From: Ephemerocybe angulata
Taxonomy: Eukaryota > Basidiomycota > Agaricomycetes > Agaricales > Psathyrellaceae
Reading direction: 5' to 3'
DNA: 64,000 nt
Assembly (NCBI GenBank): GCA_013368325.1
Contig: JAACJK010000113.1
Coordinates: 372,001 to 436,000, forward strand
A program made the position numbers and the translations under genes. Below the pieces are notes generated by a model, which was not told the DNA's origin, ran no database searches, and was given only the letters and a program-made list of their open reading frames with translations. This document shows positions 35,095 through 47,034 of the stretch, piece by piece. Every line of letters starts with the position of its first letter. Position 1 is the first letter of the stretch.

Positions 35095-35994
35095 TCAGGG
35101 CGGAACTTCCTTGCCCGCCCAATCCCATATCTTTCCTCGCTGTTCGGATTTTAACCTCTCCACAACGCCCACCAGCTTTCCCGCCGAATCATCTGGCTCA
35201 AACGACTCGTCCCTCTCCTCCGATCCCCAGTACCCCTTGCTCAAATCTGTCTTGACCGTCCCAGGGTGCACCCCCACACACATCGCATGCGCTTTGTGCA
35301 TCTTCAAATGAATGTCAAACGTCTTCACGACCTGGTTAAGCGCCGCCTTGGACGCCCGGTAGGAGTACCACCCGCCGCGCCTATTATCCTCAATCGACCC
35401 CACCCGCGCGCTGACATGCACCCACTTCGCGGGCCCCGCGCTCCCTCCTGCGCCCGCCGCCTTGATCTGTTTCGCGCTGGGGAGGAACTTCGAAAAGTGC
35501 TTGATCATGAACATATGCGAAATAACGTTAATCTGGAACGTCTCTTTCACATGCGCCAGGTCCAGATCAGCAGGAGCCTTCTCCGGGAACAACACCCCTC
35601 CCGTGATGAACGCGGTTTGGATGAAAGATTTCTTCTCGTCGCCGTGTTGAGCAAGTGATTCCTGGAGCGCGCGCGCTGCGTTGCTGATGGTCTCCTCCGA
35701 GGTGAGGTCTATCTTTAAGAGACGTAGCCGCTTCGGGTCGACATCGTTGAGCGGTTCCAGGACGTGTTTCTTGAGCGACTCGTCGGATTTCTCAGTGCGG
35801 TGGCTGGTGTAGACAGGAAGCGTGGTCGTGCGCAAGAATTGCCGCGTCAAAGCCAAGCCAAGACCGCGCGTTGCGCCCGGAGAAACGAGAATGAATGGAC
35901 CCGACATTGGAGAAAGAAGGGCCGGGTGTTCGAGAATGTTGAATGGCGGGCGGAAGCGACGAAGCAAGGAGTTTCTCCTGTCGACAGCCGCCAT
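35095..35994 (-). CDS. Short-chain dehydrogenase/reductase
   Basis: A single-exon frame; from the ATG at 35994 it is 299 residues. Cofactor loop is SPGATRGLGLALTRQF, the central strand is IQTAFITGGVLFPE (in place of NNAG), and the active site is VHVSARVGSIEDNRRGGWYSYRASKAALNQ with catalytic Ser, Tyr and Lys. The end HPGTVKTDLSKGYWG is also typical of a classical SDR. The N-terminus before MSGPFILV is Arg-rich and could be a targeting peptide; alternative starts are 35907, which begins right at the Rossmann strand, and 36063. The substrate is unknown. The gene lacks introns, unlike the SDR at 22.2 kb. Confidence 0.87.
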   Translation of the reverse strand: MAAVDRRNSLLRRFRPPFNILEHPALLSPMSGPFILVSPGATRGLGLALTRQFLRTTTLPVYTSHRTEKSDESLKKHVLEPLNDVDPKRLRLLKIDLTSEETISNAARALQESLAQHGDEKKSFIQTAFITGGVLFPEKAPADLDLAHVKETFQINVISHMFMIKHFSKFLPSAKQIKAAGAGGSAGPAKWVHVSARVGSIEDNRRGGWYSYRASKAALNQVVKTFDIHLKMHKAHAMCVGVHPGTVKTDLSKGYWGSEERDESFEPDDSAGKLVGVVERLKSEQRGKIWDWAGKEVPP

Positions 35995-36348
35995 GCGAGA
36001 CGTTCGGGCTTCTCCAGTCCATTGCGATCGCGCCCACTCGCACTGGTCGGAATCGGGGAACATGTGATGTATAGTAGGGGCGATACAAATTAGGATGGTG
36101 TACAAGGTGGAGTACCTATAGTAGTAGTTGGCATATACAGGATACAAGGGGAATACAAGTAACTGGTAGAATACAGATGCGGTGGAATAGTCTGGCGGAC
36201 GAATATCTACAATGTCCTATACAATAAATACAACAGAACGAGAGCAGCAGGGGATCCGACAGCAGGGATGGTATGAGAGCGAAAGCAAGATACAACACTG
36301 TAGATCATAGGTGAGCGGTCAACGATGGTGGACATAAAAGATGCGACA
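35995..36348. other. Intergenic, no gene seen
   Basis: A short gap between the SDR gene and the Zn2Cys6-like gene, which both read on the minus strand. It is A/T- and GTA-rich with no coding signal. Confidence 0.5.
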
Positions 36349-37218
36349 TCAGAGGGAGGGCTCGCGCTCGGACCGCTCAGACTCGCCCGTCAACCCTTCC
36401 AAATCCCTGTGGAGATCCGACATGATGGTGTCAAACCGCTCCATCTCGGCGTTATAGACGCGCTCGAGACGCCTGACGGTGTCTTGGAGGTCCTTGACAT
36501 GCCGCATGACGCGGGATGCGATGAGCGCACTGCCGTGAGCAGTGCGGCGCTTCTTGTTAAACCGCGCAGGGAGATCATGGCCATCAGTGTCCGATTCCTC
36601 TTCCTCGCGCGCAGTGGCGGGGCCAAGGGGTCGGCGGTACGACGGGCCATCCTGCCGGTCCTCGAGCTTGCGCTTCAGACCCTGCATAGGGGAGGCTGCG
36701 CTAGCTTCGGACGAGATCACATGCGGGACGAGGGGAGCCTTGCCCGGCGAGGCGCCACTAGCCGCGACCCGAGCGGCCGCTGTTGAGAAGACGTTGAGCG
36801 CACACGAAAGAGACGGGGCACAGGGCATAAGCGCACTCACCAGCATGTTTGCCGCGGGCGGGGCCGGTGCTATTGGAGCACTTCTGCTTCAAGCGTTTGC
36901 AGTACTCGCAGCGCGCATTGGCGACCCCTCTGCAGGTCTTGCCTGTGCGCACGCAGCGCTCGCACGGGTTCGGAGCCGGAGCGACCTGCGGAAAGGCATC
37001 GGAATTGGTCAAGGACGCTGGGATGAAGCTAGCGAACGCACCTCTGGATGGTCCTCGTACATCCCCTGCATGGCACGCCCCCCCACATCTTCCGCCCGGA
37101 GGACGGTCGGCGGAACGTCGTTGCTGTTAGGCGGTCGCGAGACGGGGGGCGAGGGCGCGGTGGGAGAGCGCTTGACCTGGGCGATGATTTCCTGGGTATC
37201 GGAGGTGGAGCGAGCCAT
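36349..37218 (-). CDS. Zn2Cys6-type DNA-binding protein with coiled coil
   Basis: Three exons (37042-37218, 36841-36985, 36349-36779) give 250 residues. Exon 2 encodes CERCVRTGKTC, RGVANAR, CEYCKRLKQKC: six cysteines spaced C-x2-C-x6-C-x7-C-x2-C-x6-C, the fungal binuclear zinc cluster. The C-terminal exon has a basic segment (RFNKKRRTAH) and a heptad-like helix (RVMRHVKDLQDTVRRLERVYN), suitable for dimerisation. There is no large middle homology domain, so this is a small regulator of unknown target. The first exon is disordered and Ser/Pro-rich. Confidence 0.85.
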
Positions 37219-37814
37219 TGCGGGGGTGGTGTGTCTTGGTAGGTGGAAGGAGGGCGAGGAGTGACAGAAGGTATAAATGATCCCGGGGTGTCACAAAGAC
37301 TCAGATTACTTTAACGGGAAGTGGGGAGTGAAGGTGCTAGCGGCGAGCGTGACTCTGGGCGGCTGCGCGCGGAAGTGATGTGTGGGACAGAAAAGAAGGT
37401 GGTCAAGGCAATGGGCGGTCGGTTGTGCGATGCGAGTTTATAGGAACGGACGTGACACTGGAGCGGCATTGCTCGTTTTTGATATAGCCCCTTACGTGGC
37501 TCTGTTTACGTGCACGCGGCATGGAGGGCACGCCCCGCATCCCCTGGACCCCTTTCCTGTGGGGAGATTGGCACGCTCGTAGCCTCATTCTCGAATAACT
37601 TGAAATGAAAGCAGTTCCAGGACGGAAACAGCCATGACAACCCGATGTTAGCAACCGACGAGGCTGCAAAACAAATACCGCCTGCATAGCCCCTTAATTT
37701 GCACCGCACGTTTCAAAGTGAGAACACGCGCTCTGTAGGATTCGCTATTCCAATCATATCTAGAATCAAGGTTTCATGCAACGTTGACCAATTCCAGACG
37801 CACACCAGCGAAAC
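37219..37814. other. Intergenic, no gene seen
   Basis: Upstream of the Zn2Cys6-like gene and downstream of the acidic Mei5/Sfr1-like locus; no open frame with coding character. Confidence 0.55.
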
Positions 37815-40800
37815 TCAATCCACGAAACAACCCTCCTCCTCGTCCCATCCAAGCGTAGATGGAAAGATCCCAAGTTGCATGAGCATGGTACCAAGAGTCT
37901 CATGCACCTTTTCCTCCTCCTCCTCCTCATGACACGCCGGCGCGTCATTTTCATTTCCACCGTGTTCCGTTTCATTTTCCGTCGCAGAGTCCCATCCCCA
38001 GCTCGATCCGTTGCCCGATCTCGCTTTCTTCCGCTCACTTCCGTCGTCCCAGCCCCACCCGTCCTCCAGCTTCCGTTTGCGATTCGGAGGCCCCTCAGAC
38101 GCCCATGCACTGCCCCCCTCGCCAGGAGCGTCCCGCACGAGCGCCCACAGCTCGTACGCAACCTCTCTCCCTGCCTCCTTCCACTTCGCGATGAGGTTCG
38201 TCAGGATCTCCTCCTCCTTATCACGCACAACCCTGAGTGCGCGTCTCAGGGTCTGTGCTTTGAGCTCCAAAGCCTGGATCGTTGGAGTAGGTCTAACCAA
38301 AGCCTGTTGACCTGAAGGCATAACTGTCAACGGAGATCTAAACTGCCCTGCAGCCCGGGTCGTGCGGTGCTTCATCTTCGCGTCCTGCCTCCGACCTTCC
38401 TGTTGAGGCTTTAATTCGACTTTGTCCTCCTCCTGCTCCCGAGGTGAATCCAGTTCGGTTTTGGTAGGCACGGAGGGCTTCGCAGGGGGATTGGCAATGG
38501 TCGGGCAGCGGAACGGCTTCGAAAGCTTTTTATGTTGCCGTAGTTGACCGGCGACGGTCGATCGCGTGGGCTTGGGGGCAGTAGGCACGGGTGGGCCAGC
38601 CGGCGACGTTCGCTCTACAGGCCCGAGCGCAGTCTGGTCGTTTCGTTCCGATGGCCGATGAAGGTACCCCAGTTCTTGGTTACCGGATCCCTGCAGCAGC
38701 ACCTTCTCCTCGGGTCGACAGGCGAATAAAGGGTCCTCCTTCGTATCCACTTTCTCCTCCCGCGGACCCTGAGTCTGCTGAACCTTCCCAGCGACAGGGA
38801 GAACTTTGTCGTCATCCTGGTGCTCACCGTGGCCCTGCGTAAAATTCTAAAAGAGGCTCAAGGTTAGCATTGCCATCGGAAGCACGGCGCGTAGCGATTT
38901 ACCTCCACAAACTCTTCTGACAGTTCGAATGTAGCGTCCTCAAGAGCGTTCCCCGCGACATCCGTGGGCACCGAATTTCCCAACTGTGCGACCCCGTCGT
39001 ACTATTACGATAATTGAATGAGCTAAATTGACAGAAAGTGAAATTAGACGCTCACCTCGTTCCCCCCTGATCCAATTCAGTTATCCGCCCCCCCTCCTTC
39101 TCCATAACCTCTCCCGCATCGGCCCCATCCACGCCACTCTGTTTGGCAAGGTTAACTTCAAGCCTTCGACCTTCCTCAACCTCCGAAAAGAGATCCACGT
39201 CCTCGTGTCCAAATGGGCCAAAGCCAGTGCAATTAAGCGCCGAAGATTTCATATCCCCAACACTCCGGGAAACGTCCTCACGACGCTCGATCCTAGTATC
39301 CAAGACGTCGTGCAGATCGTTACCGTTAAGCGCAGACAATAGCTGTGAGTCACTAACGCTGCACGGCGAACTCGTGGGCAACACAGCGCCTCGTGCCTCC
39401 CCCGAGTCATCTACGGCGCAGTCCGACGCCTGGTCATCTCCAGATTTGGAAAAAGTACGGTTGGGGTCGTGTTCTCCTGAGTCATATTCCAGGGGTGGGC
39501 TGTGTGCGACATAGGAGACAGCTTCAAGTGCGAGCTGCGTGGGATCGCCTTGGGCTACGTGTACGGCATCGTCGCAGCCAAGCTGCGGCGATCTCGTGTC
39601 AGCAAGCCCAAACGCAGAATGATCGTCAGCGACATGCATATGACGCTGAAGCGCGAGGTCCTGTTCATTTGTCCGAAGTAGCAGATTCGCGTGAGCTCCA
39701 CGCTCCACAAGATCGTCGGGCACCTTTACGCCATCGCCGGACGCATCCTCCTCCTCCGTCAAGAGCACCCTGCCCTGCTCCAAAAGCCCAGGCGAAACCT
39801 CCTTCATGCCTCCCTCCTTTTCCTCTACATCATCGCTGCCCATGTCATAGTCCGTCTGGGACGACGGCATCGGGGGCGACGACGAGAAGAACTGCGGCGG
39901 GCTCGAGCTCGTGGGCACCGTAATCCCATACCTCCACTCATCTTCTTGTGCAAACAAATCATCTAATCGAGACAACGTCAAATTCCTATTAAAACTGAAA
40001 CGTGCAAGTCTTTAATATGTTCTTACCCATATCGCCCCCTCCGCGTGCGATTTCATTACCGAGATGCACTTGCTGCTGAGCGTCGACGGGCCTGCTTGAC
40101 CGACGTTGGTTTTTACACAGCTCCTACCATGTACCATAAACGTCGTTAGCCACGGTATAGGAATTTCAGAAAGCAACAAACCATGAGGCCGCGGTAGAAG
40201 CCAAGCTGCTCGCGATTAATCTCGTCCCCACTAGCACACCGCTCGTCGTCTGCGGACTGAACAGCACTGTCATCCGCCTTATGGTCAAAGGCAGCTCCTC
40301 TGTGCACGGCTCCACGTTGCTGGCCCTCAGAGATAGGGCTACTAGAAAGAACCTCAAACTCAACGTCCTCCTGAGCATGTTCGACATGCCCAGAAGCGCT
40401 CGTCGGAGACCCCTCCTCAACCGGAGACGCCTCGAATGAAATGCCCATGAGGTCCGAGTAGGCGCCGTCACCTCCCGAGATAGGCGCCGTGTACACCGAG
40501 CTGCTGCTGGTTGGCTCAATTGCAATGCCCAATAGATCCTCGTGAAGGGCACCAGCGCCGACCACCACGCTGCTGTCCCCAGGCGCATCTGAATCGTCGA
40601 GCCTGATGAGCATATCAGCGCGGGTGGAAGTCGAACCATTGGTCGATAGGTTATCGCCCATATCTTCGTCCGTGCTTCCCTGGAGTCACTACCGTCAGCA
40701 AAGGCTTCAACTAGAAGACCAAGAACGGAAAAATCGTACTTCTAATTCATCCACCTCGTCTTGAGAGCTCCCCAGGACCATTGCCCTCTCAATATTATCC

Positions 40801-41345
40801 GCACCCTCGCCTACGGCCATGCCGACGGACTCCTCCGACATGGTCTCCTGTAGTAAAGCGTGTCAAGAGCCTCACCAGCAAACCCAGAGAGGTACAGCTT
40901 ACCTCAAGTTCATCAACTTCGTCTTGGGAGCTTGTTAGCATATAGCTCTCCGGACTGCTCCCCATGTGCACTGGGCTCCCTTGAGCCCCAGTATCATCCT
41001 TTTTTGAGTCACCGACGCGGTAAGGTCAATCAGAATCATAGACCAGGACCCTAGAACCAACCTGTAATTCATCCACCTCCTCGTCAGAACCCACAGCGCC
41101 AAGTCGACCGCCATCCTGAGGCGCAGGCGAGCTCGGGGACTGGATATATGCGCGTCAAAATACTTAAGAACCGCTCATTAAGCCAATTTTGGAGCACATA
41201 CACCAGTAGGAGTCGAATCGCCGAAGCAAGGGCCCGAAAAGTACACGGGGAGCATATTGGCGCCCTAGCAACTATGAGCGTCAACTTGGCACACGACAAG
41301 GTCAAGGCACACCTTTTCTCTGGGAGGGTCGCTTCCGAAGTCCAT
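37815..41345 (-). CDS. Long acidic protein ending in a Mei5/Sfr1-like repair domain
   Basis: Ten exons can be drawn: 41313-41345, 41202-41264, 41062-41139, 40903-40998, 40740-40847, 40182-40679, 40027-40123, 39056-39962, 38903-39001 and 37815-38846. Exons 1-8 keep phase, and so do 9-10, but exon 8 ends in phase 2 while exon 9 opens in phase 0, so either a base is miscalled in the G runs near 39063, or an alternative splice is used, or these are two genes. The C-terminal exon has the helix TIQALELKAQTLRRALRVVR and KWKEAGREVAYELWALV, which resembles the Mei5/Sfr1 domain that works with Swi5 to help Rad51/Dmc1 strand exchange. Exons 3-5 each end with a DEVDEL-type acidic motif. Much of the rest is acidic and disordered. 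Confidence 0.62.
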
Positions 41346-41593
41346 AACAGATGTTGTGAGTCGAGTGTCAGTGCTTTCGATGCAGTGAGTATGGCGAGTG
41401 AAAGAAAGAGAAAGCGGTCGAAGGGAACAGAAGCGCAGAGACGCGCCAGTCCAAGCACCACGCGAGCCCACGTGCCACGACCATCGCCTCGGGGTCGGCC
41501 AAAAGTCCCTTCGTAGGCCTCAGAAAGTCAAACACCGTCTCTATTCATCCATATAGATGTAAAAATAACAAAAGCACATCGCTCTACAGAGCC

Positions 41594-42346
41594 TCACTTC
41601 CGCGTCTGCATCTTCACGCGCGGGTCTCCCCGTTCCTGCCTCTTGCGCAGCTTCTCCTGGCGCTTACTGCTCCCCTGCGCTGCAGCATTCTCCCCTGCAG
41701 GAGGTGCATCTGCTGGCGAACCGCGACCAAGGACCATGGGTGATATAACAGACGTCCAGAGCTTGAAGACAGCGTATAATGGAATCTAAAGCGAGTCAGT
41801 CCGCACACACCCTAAGTAACGCAGGAATTTGCAGACGTACAACAAGATAAAGCCACCAGAACCAATCTCCAAAAGCACCACTCCCAACCTGGCACGCCCC
41901 TGGACAAACACCCCGACGCGTCACATTAGCCTCCACAAACCATCCCCCCACAAAGAAACCAACGCACATGTAATGTAGAGAATATCAAAGCACCACTCCG
42001 TAACCCCCGTCTGATGCAAATCCTCCCCGTAAGATATCAGTGCGCCGGTATTAGGGTCGCGCCTCGTCGTGCCAATTTTGATGAGGTAGTTGGAGAGGAA
42101 GAACGCGGGGAAGTATGTCAGGACATAGAGCGCAATGATGCCCTTACTCGGGGGGAAACTCGCACGGCGGAACAGGAAGCGCAGGACGAGCGAGAGGAGC
42201 ATCGGCGCGAACATCCCCAGCCTCAGCTGCTTCACCGTCGTCTCATTCTGGTTCGCTACGAGTGCACACTGGTGTCAGTCAACGGCATATCCTGTCTTCT
42301 ACCTCCCACGCGGCGTACCAATGCGTTTCGCGGAGGCGTTGGCCAT
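41594..42346 (-). CDS. SND2/TMEM208-type SRP-independent targeting protein
   Basis: Four exons (42319-42346, 41968-42255, 41841-41899, 41594-41785) give 188 residues. The DUF788 pattern is visible: MANASAKRIANQNETTVKQL, FAPMLLSLVLRFLFRRASFPPSK, an ER-membrane helix set (YVLTYFPAFFLSNYLIKIG; FDILYITW; GDWFWWLYLVIPLYAVF) and a basic, cytosolic tail ending KMQTRK. Snd2 forms part of the SND route that inserts tail-anchored and other membrane proteins into the ER independently of SRP. The gene is divergent from the Myb gene with 110 bp between start codons. Confidence 0.9.
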
Positions 42347-42456
42347 GGTTGGGTGAGTACTGGAATTTCAGCAGCGATTGCGCTGGCTGGTGGTGAGAAG
42401 ACTCGAGTCGCCTCCACGGCCACGGACTCATGTAAATTCGGCGTCCCACGCCTTTG

Positions 42457-44857
42457 ATGCGGTCGGGTCGGGGCCTTTCCGTCGACGCTGCCTTGGTCGC
42501 CGATCAAAATATCCTCGACGCTGCTTGCGCCACAACCGCGACTGGCTCATGGCAGATGGATGTTCTGCCAGCCGACTCCCCTGGAGCCACCTCTGGAAAG
42601 ACCATAGAGCTCGCGCAAAGAGCACTCTCGGCGAACCAGGAGCTGCAGTATGAGCTCACAGTCCGCGCCGAGGAGCTGGAGGACGAGATCCGGGAGGCGG
42701 ATAGACTTCTAGTGCGTTTTGCCTACCTCTAACCCGGTTCAAGTGTCTAAAGGTATGACAGGAGGCTCTCGAAAATGGGAACGATCCCAAGGAGGCAGAG
42801 GACGAGATCCAGATCCCGGGCGCTAGACGTGCTTCCAGCCTGTTCCCCTTGAGCGAATGCCTCAACCAAGTACGCACTCCCTCGATTTTGAACGCGTTTC
42901 TGTTTTCTAAAGATCTACACAGACATCTACCCTGTATGAAGAAGCTAAGAAGCGTATGGAATTTGCAGCTCTTATCACCCCCCGGTCCTGTGCGTCTCAT
43001 GCTGCCCCTATTCTGAATCCTTCGGATGCAGTACTCACACAACACCCAGTCAACCCAAAGCAACTCGAAGCACTACGAAATGCTGTTTACGCAGAGAACA
43101 CTAAGCTACAAGCCTACCGGACCCAAGCCGGGTACACTCTATTTCCCTCACCTCCCAACATGTCTAACCCCACACACAGGAACACTGACCCAGTTGACCT
43201 GGAACGGAACCTCGACGGCATCGACTGGACAATCGTAGCTGAGAAAGTGACCGACTCCTCCTTTCACGAGCCCTTCACCGCAACACAATGTCGCATAAAG
43301 TGGGTCGGCGAGAAACACCCCGACATCGACCACTCAGACTGGCCTCCCCTCGAAACCCAGCGCCTCCTCTCCATCCTAAAGCAAGACCCAACCAAACCCG
43401 TAGACTGGGTCGAACTCTCAAAGCAGCTAGGAGTACGTACCCTCCCCATTCTCACTCCACCTACCCAACCCCAACTAACTAACATCTACCCTAGACACAC
43501 CGCACACCCCTCTCCCTCCTCTCACACGGCCACCCGCGCCAACGCCACTACTGGGACCACCCCTCCGACGCGCGCCTCCTCTCCGGCGTTGCCCTCTACG
43601 GCCTCAACAACTGGCCCCTCGTCGCCCGCCACGTCTCCCCGCATGCCACGCCCACACAAGCCCTGAACCGCTACACCAAATCCCTCGACCCCTCCATCAA
43701 ACGCGGCGCCTGGACGCCCGCGGAGGACGCGCGACTCCGCAGGGCAGTCGCCGCCGCCGCCGCTGGGAGTGCGAGTGCGAGCGCCAAACTGCCGTGGGTG
43801 CGCATCGCGGAGTATGTTCCAGGGCGCACGAACGACCAGTGTAATGAGCGGTGGACGGAGCATCTGAGTGCTGCTGCGACTGAGGGCGGGGGAAAGAATG
43901 TGTGGACGGAGGAGGAGGACGAGAGGTTGGTGGAACTTGTGGGGAGTATGGGTAAGCTGTGGAAGGCTGTCAGCGACAAGATTGGGAATGGGAAGACAGG
44001 GCCTAGTGTACGTTTTGCAGTTCCCTTTTCTTCAGTGGAGATCAAGCCCTGACTGACTGACGATCCATTTCCCTGAACAGTGCCGTGCACGCTTCAACAA
44101 ACTCGCCAACAAGTCAAAGTCCAGTGGGTATGGCACGGGTACGACCACGCCTGCTTCCACATCGATGTCAGGTTTGGTAGCGCTCAGCCCAATCCCCCCA
44201 ACCACAGCTTCGGCTACCTCTTCTCAACCCGCCACTACTCCGAGAGAACTGAGTGTGCAAGCGTCCGCAACTCCTACTTCGCAAGCACTCGCTTCCACGA
44301 GCACTCCAACGGGTGTCGCCAATACGCAACCTACCACCGCCTCTAACCCATATCCACAACCCTCGGTAACACCACCTTCTATGGCTGAGGCTCCTTTGCA
44401 GATCGCGTCGACTCAGTCTGAAGGAAGCTCAACGGTCACACCCATACCTCCTGACGTTCCAGATACTGGTGAACTTAGCCAACCGAGCAAGGGTATAGGC
44501 AAGGGCAAGAAACGGGCGCGTCAAAGCGACGACGTCGATAGCGAGTCACAACCAGCACCGAAGAAGCAGAAAGCTGGCCCAGCGGCTCGAGATACTACGA
44601 CGAGTACACCAGAACCATCTTCAGAGGCAACAGAGGGTAGTATGAGCACTGCTACCGCAACGAAACGCCCGAGACCCCGTCCAGTGGCGAAGAAGAATGC
44701 ATCGAAAGTGACGACTAGCAAAGGGGCTACTCCAGCGCCTCTTCCCAACCTAGATCCACCTCCTCAAGCTGCGATAGAACCAATACATGGGCCAGATGCT
44801 GTTACGAGTCCCCCAAGGCGATCTGCTCGTGTCGCCACCCGATCCGGGGCCAAGTAG
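42457..44857 (+). CDS. Multi-repeat Myb protein (SNAPC4-like)
   Basis: Seven exons (42457-42711, 42762-42869, 42923-42989, 43050-43131, 43180-43432, 43495-44007, 44081-44857) give 684 residues. After a coiled-coil start (EEAKKRMEFAALITP) come several Myb/SANT repeats: DWTIVAEKVTDSSFHEPFTA...QCRIKW, a divergent one, NWPLVARHVSPHATPTQALNRY, then GAWTPAEDARLRRAV with WVRIAEYVPGRTNDQCNERW and NVWTEEEDERLVELVGSMGKLWKAVSDKI...CRARFNKLA. The repeat number and sequence suggest the SNAPc large subunit, which activates snRNA genes, or a Bas1/Myb-like regulator. The C-terminal half is Ser/Thr/Pro-rich and ends in AT-hook-like PRPRPVAKK and RRSARVATRS. The third intron, 60 nt, keeps the frame open if retained. 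The start 42457 is the first ATG, but a later ATG at 42550 or 42558 cannot be excluded. Confidence 0.82.
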
Positions 44858-44999
44858 ACTCAACTGCTCGAGAGACAAGAGTCGACGTTTAGTCGACCAC
44901 GAATCAATCATACCATTTACACACTTAACTATTAGTCGTACAACCAACGCCATAATACCACAGTCCCCAGACACTCTCCCTTGACAATGAATACACACA

Positions 45000-46017
45000 T
45001 TACTTGCCAATTTTCCACCGCTTCCTCGGGTGCAGCCCTGTTTCCCAGTTGACAATGTGGCCGAGGAGCTCGGCGTCTTCGTTATTCGTGTTCTCCTCCG
45101 TTGCAGTGAGGAGGTTCTGAAGCGACTTTTGCACGAGGCCAGCTGTCTTGAGCTTCTTCTCGAGAGAGGGGAGGGCGGCTTTCTTCGGTGGTGAGACCTA
45201 GTAAAGGGGAGTGTCAATATGCGATGAGAGTGAGACAGGAAGCTATACATACGGGTGTTTTCATGTATGTATGCTTCGGGGGTAGGGAGGGGAAGTGTGA
45301 AGGCAGGGCGCGTAGCGTGAGAGGCACAGCCGGTGTTGTACCCTCTTCATCCGAGTCAAGAAGGTCGGGGGATGGAGAACGCGACTTTGGAGGTACGAGC
45401 ACAGTCTCAATATTCACCGGATTCAATTCTGCAAAAGGAGAATCGTCAGCCAGCCCACTCCAAACCACACACAGAATCCACTCACTTCTCTTCTTCCTCC
45501 TACTCCTCCTCTCCACCTCCTTCAACTCATCCATCGGCAAATAATGCTCCTCACACGCCTTCAACACATCCGGCGCAATCGCCCCCGCCCGATTCGCCAA
45601 ATTCGCATACTCATGCGCCCTCAAAAACAGCTGCTGCACAAACGCCTGCACCTCAACCTCCAGCCTGCCCACCGTGCCCGCATCCGCCCTCTCGAAGCCC
45701 GCATTCCTCAGCTCAAGCGTCACGAGCTTGCGCAGGGCGGCGTCCGCCACCTGCGGGGTCACAGTGGGCTCTGCAGGCGTCGGCACCACTTCGCGGGGGG
45801 TCTGCGCCGCCGCGGGGTTGAAGGCGTAGTACGACAGGGCGCCGGGGGCGACGATGGGGCCCGCGACAGAGACGGCGGCATTGGGGTCGAGCGGGGGTGT
45901 GGGGGTATTGTACGCGGAGGCGTAGTATTGGTTCAGGTACGCGGCGGACGCGGCGACCTGCGCTGCTGCTGCAGACGACGACGACGGTGGTGGGGATTCA
46001 TGTTGTGGCTGGTACAT
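45000..46017 (-). CDS. TAF8: TFIID subunit 8 (TAF8)
   Basis: Three exons (45486-46017, 45253-45428, 45000-45197) give 301 residues. After a low-complexity N-terminus the histone-fold (bromodomain-associated) domain runs ADAALRKLVTLELRNAGFER to VEVQAFVQQLFLRAHEYANL and ANRAGAIAPDVLKACEEH, at about residues 88-160. The second exon has the TAF8 C-terminal motif LPPKHTYMKTP. TAF8 pairs with TAF10 in TFIID. The start is the ATG at 46017, giving MYQPQHE. The gene is divergent from riboflavin kinase (224 bp) and converges with the Myb gene (142 bp). Confidence 0.92.
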
Positions 46018-46241
46018 GGTCGTCGAGCTCAAACCCAGGGGAGGAGGAGAACGCGAGGAAGTCTCGGATGATGGTGAACGGAAAAGGAAAGGGGCGATTG
46101 ATTCGAAAGCGTCAGCTCGCGCACGGGATAATCATCTCGTCATGTCCGACTCCCATCCGGCCCCGAGTCTTCTCTTCTTCTTCCCATATCTCCCCTTCTC
46201 AAATACCCTTAGACCATAGACTTGACCGTATCTCGACCGCC

Positions 46242-47034
46242 ATGTCGCCCCCCACCGCCCTCGAAGTATCACAGCAAGAGCCCGAGGTGCGCCCCGCCCC
46301 GGTGCTGCGCACAGAGACCTTCCGCGCTGGGAGGCCGTCCATCGTCGGCCCCGACGCACCAGAAAGCCCATTCCCCATCTTTCTCGCTGGGAAGGTTCAG
46401 TACGGCTTCGGAAGAGGCGGCAAGGACTTGGGATGCCCTACTGGTGCGCTCGCTCCTCCCCCAACCTAGATAAGATAACGATCGAACGACCCCTGGGCGC
46501 TCAACAGCCAACCTCCCGGACGAGAGCATAACACCCATGAGCAGCGTTGCGAACACGGGCGTGTACTACGGCTATGCTCAGGTCGTCTCCCCGCCAGATG
46601 CAGCGGCGGCGTTCCCTCCGGAGGACCTCAAGGTCCTCCCCATGGTCATGAGCCTCGGTTGGAACCCGTTCTACAAGAATGAGAAGCTCACTGCCGTACG
46701 CCCCCCTCACTGCATGTCTAGTGGAAGACACTCACACGGGCACAGGAAATCCATATCATGCACGAGTTCAAGAAAGACTTTTACGGATACGAGATGCGCG
46801 CAATCGTCCTAGGGTACATTCGACCTGAGCTAGATTACACATCAAGAGGTTTGACCGACCATCTCCCCCCTTCCCCTCCGATCTAACCACCTGCCCCCAT
46901 TTACAGAAGCACTCATCGACGACATCGAATTTGACAAACGCGTCGCACTAAACTGCCTAGAACGCCCAGAATACCGCAAGTACGAGCAGGACCCGTACTT
47001 CACGGGCGGGGTCCCAGATGGCATAGCACAATAG
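46242..47034 (+). CDS. FMN1: Riboflavin kinase
   Basis: Four exons (46242-46443, 46508-46695, 46746-46848, 46907-47034) give 206 residues, the length of a monofunctional fungal flavokinase. It phosphorylates riboflavin to FMN with ATP. Signature elements are PESPFPIFLAGKVQYGFGRG, GCPTANLPDES (the PTAN motif), TGVYYGYAQV, LPMVMSLGWNPFYKNEK, HEFKKDFYGYEMRAIVLGYI and RVALNCLERPEY. N-terminal extension before the barrel is short, so there is no obvious organelle signal. Confidence 0.94.
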
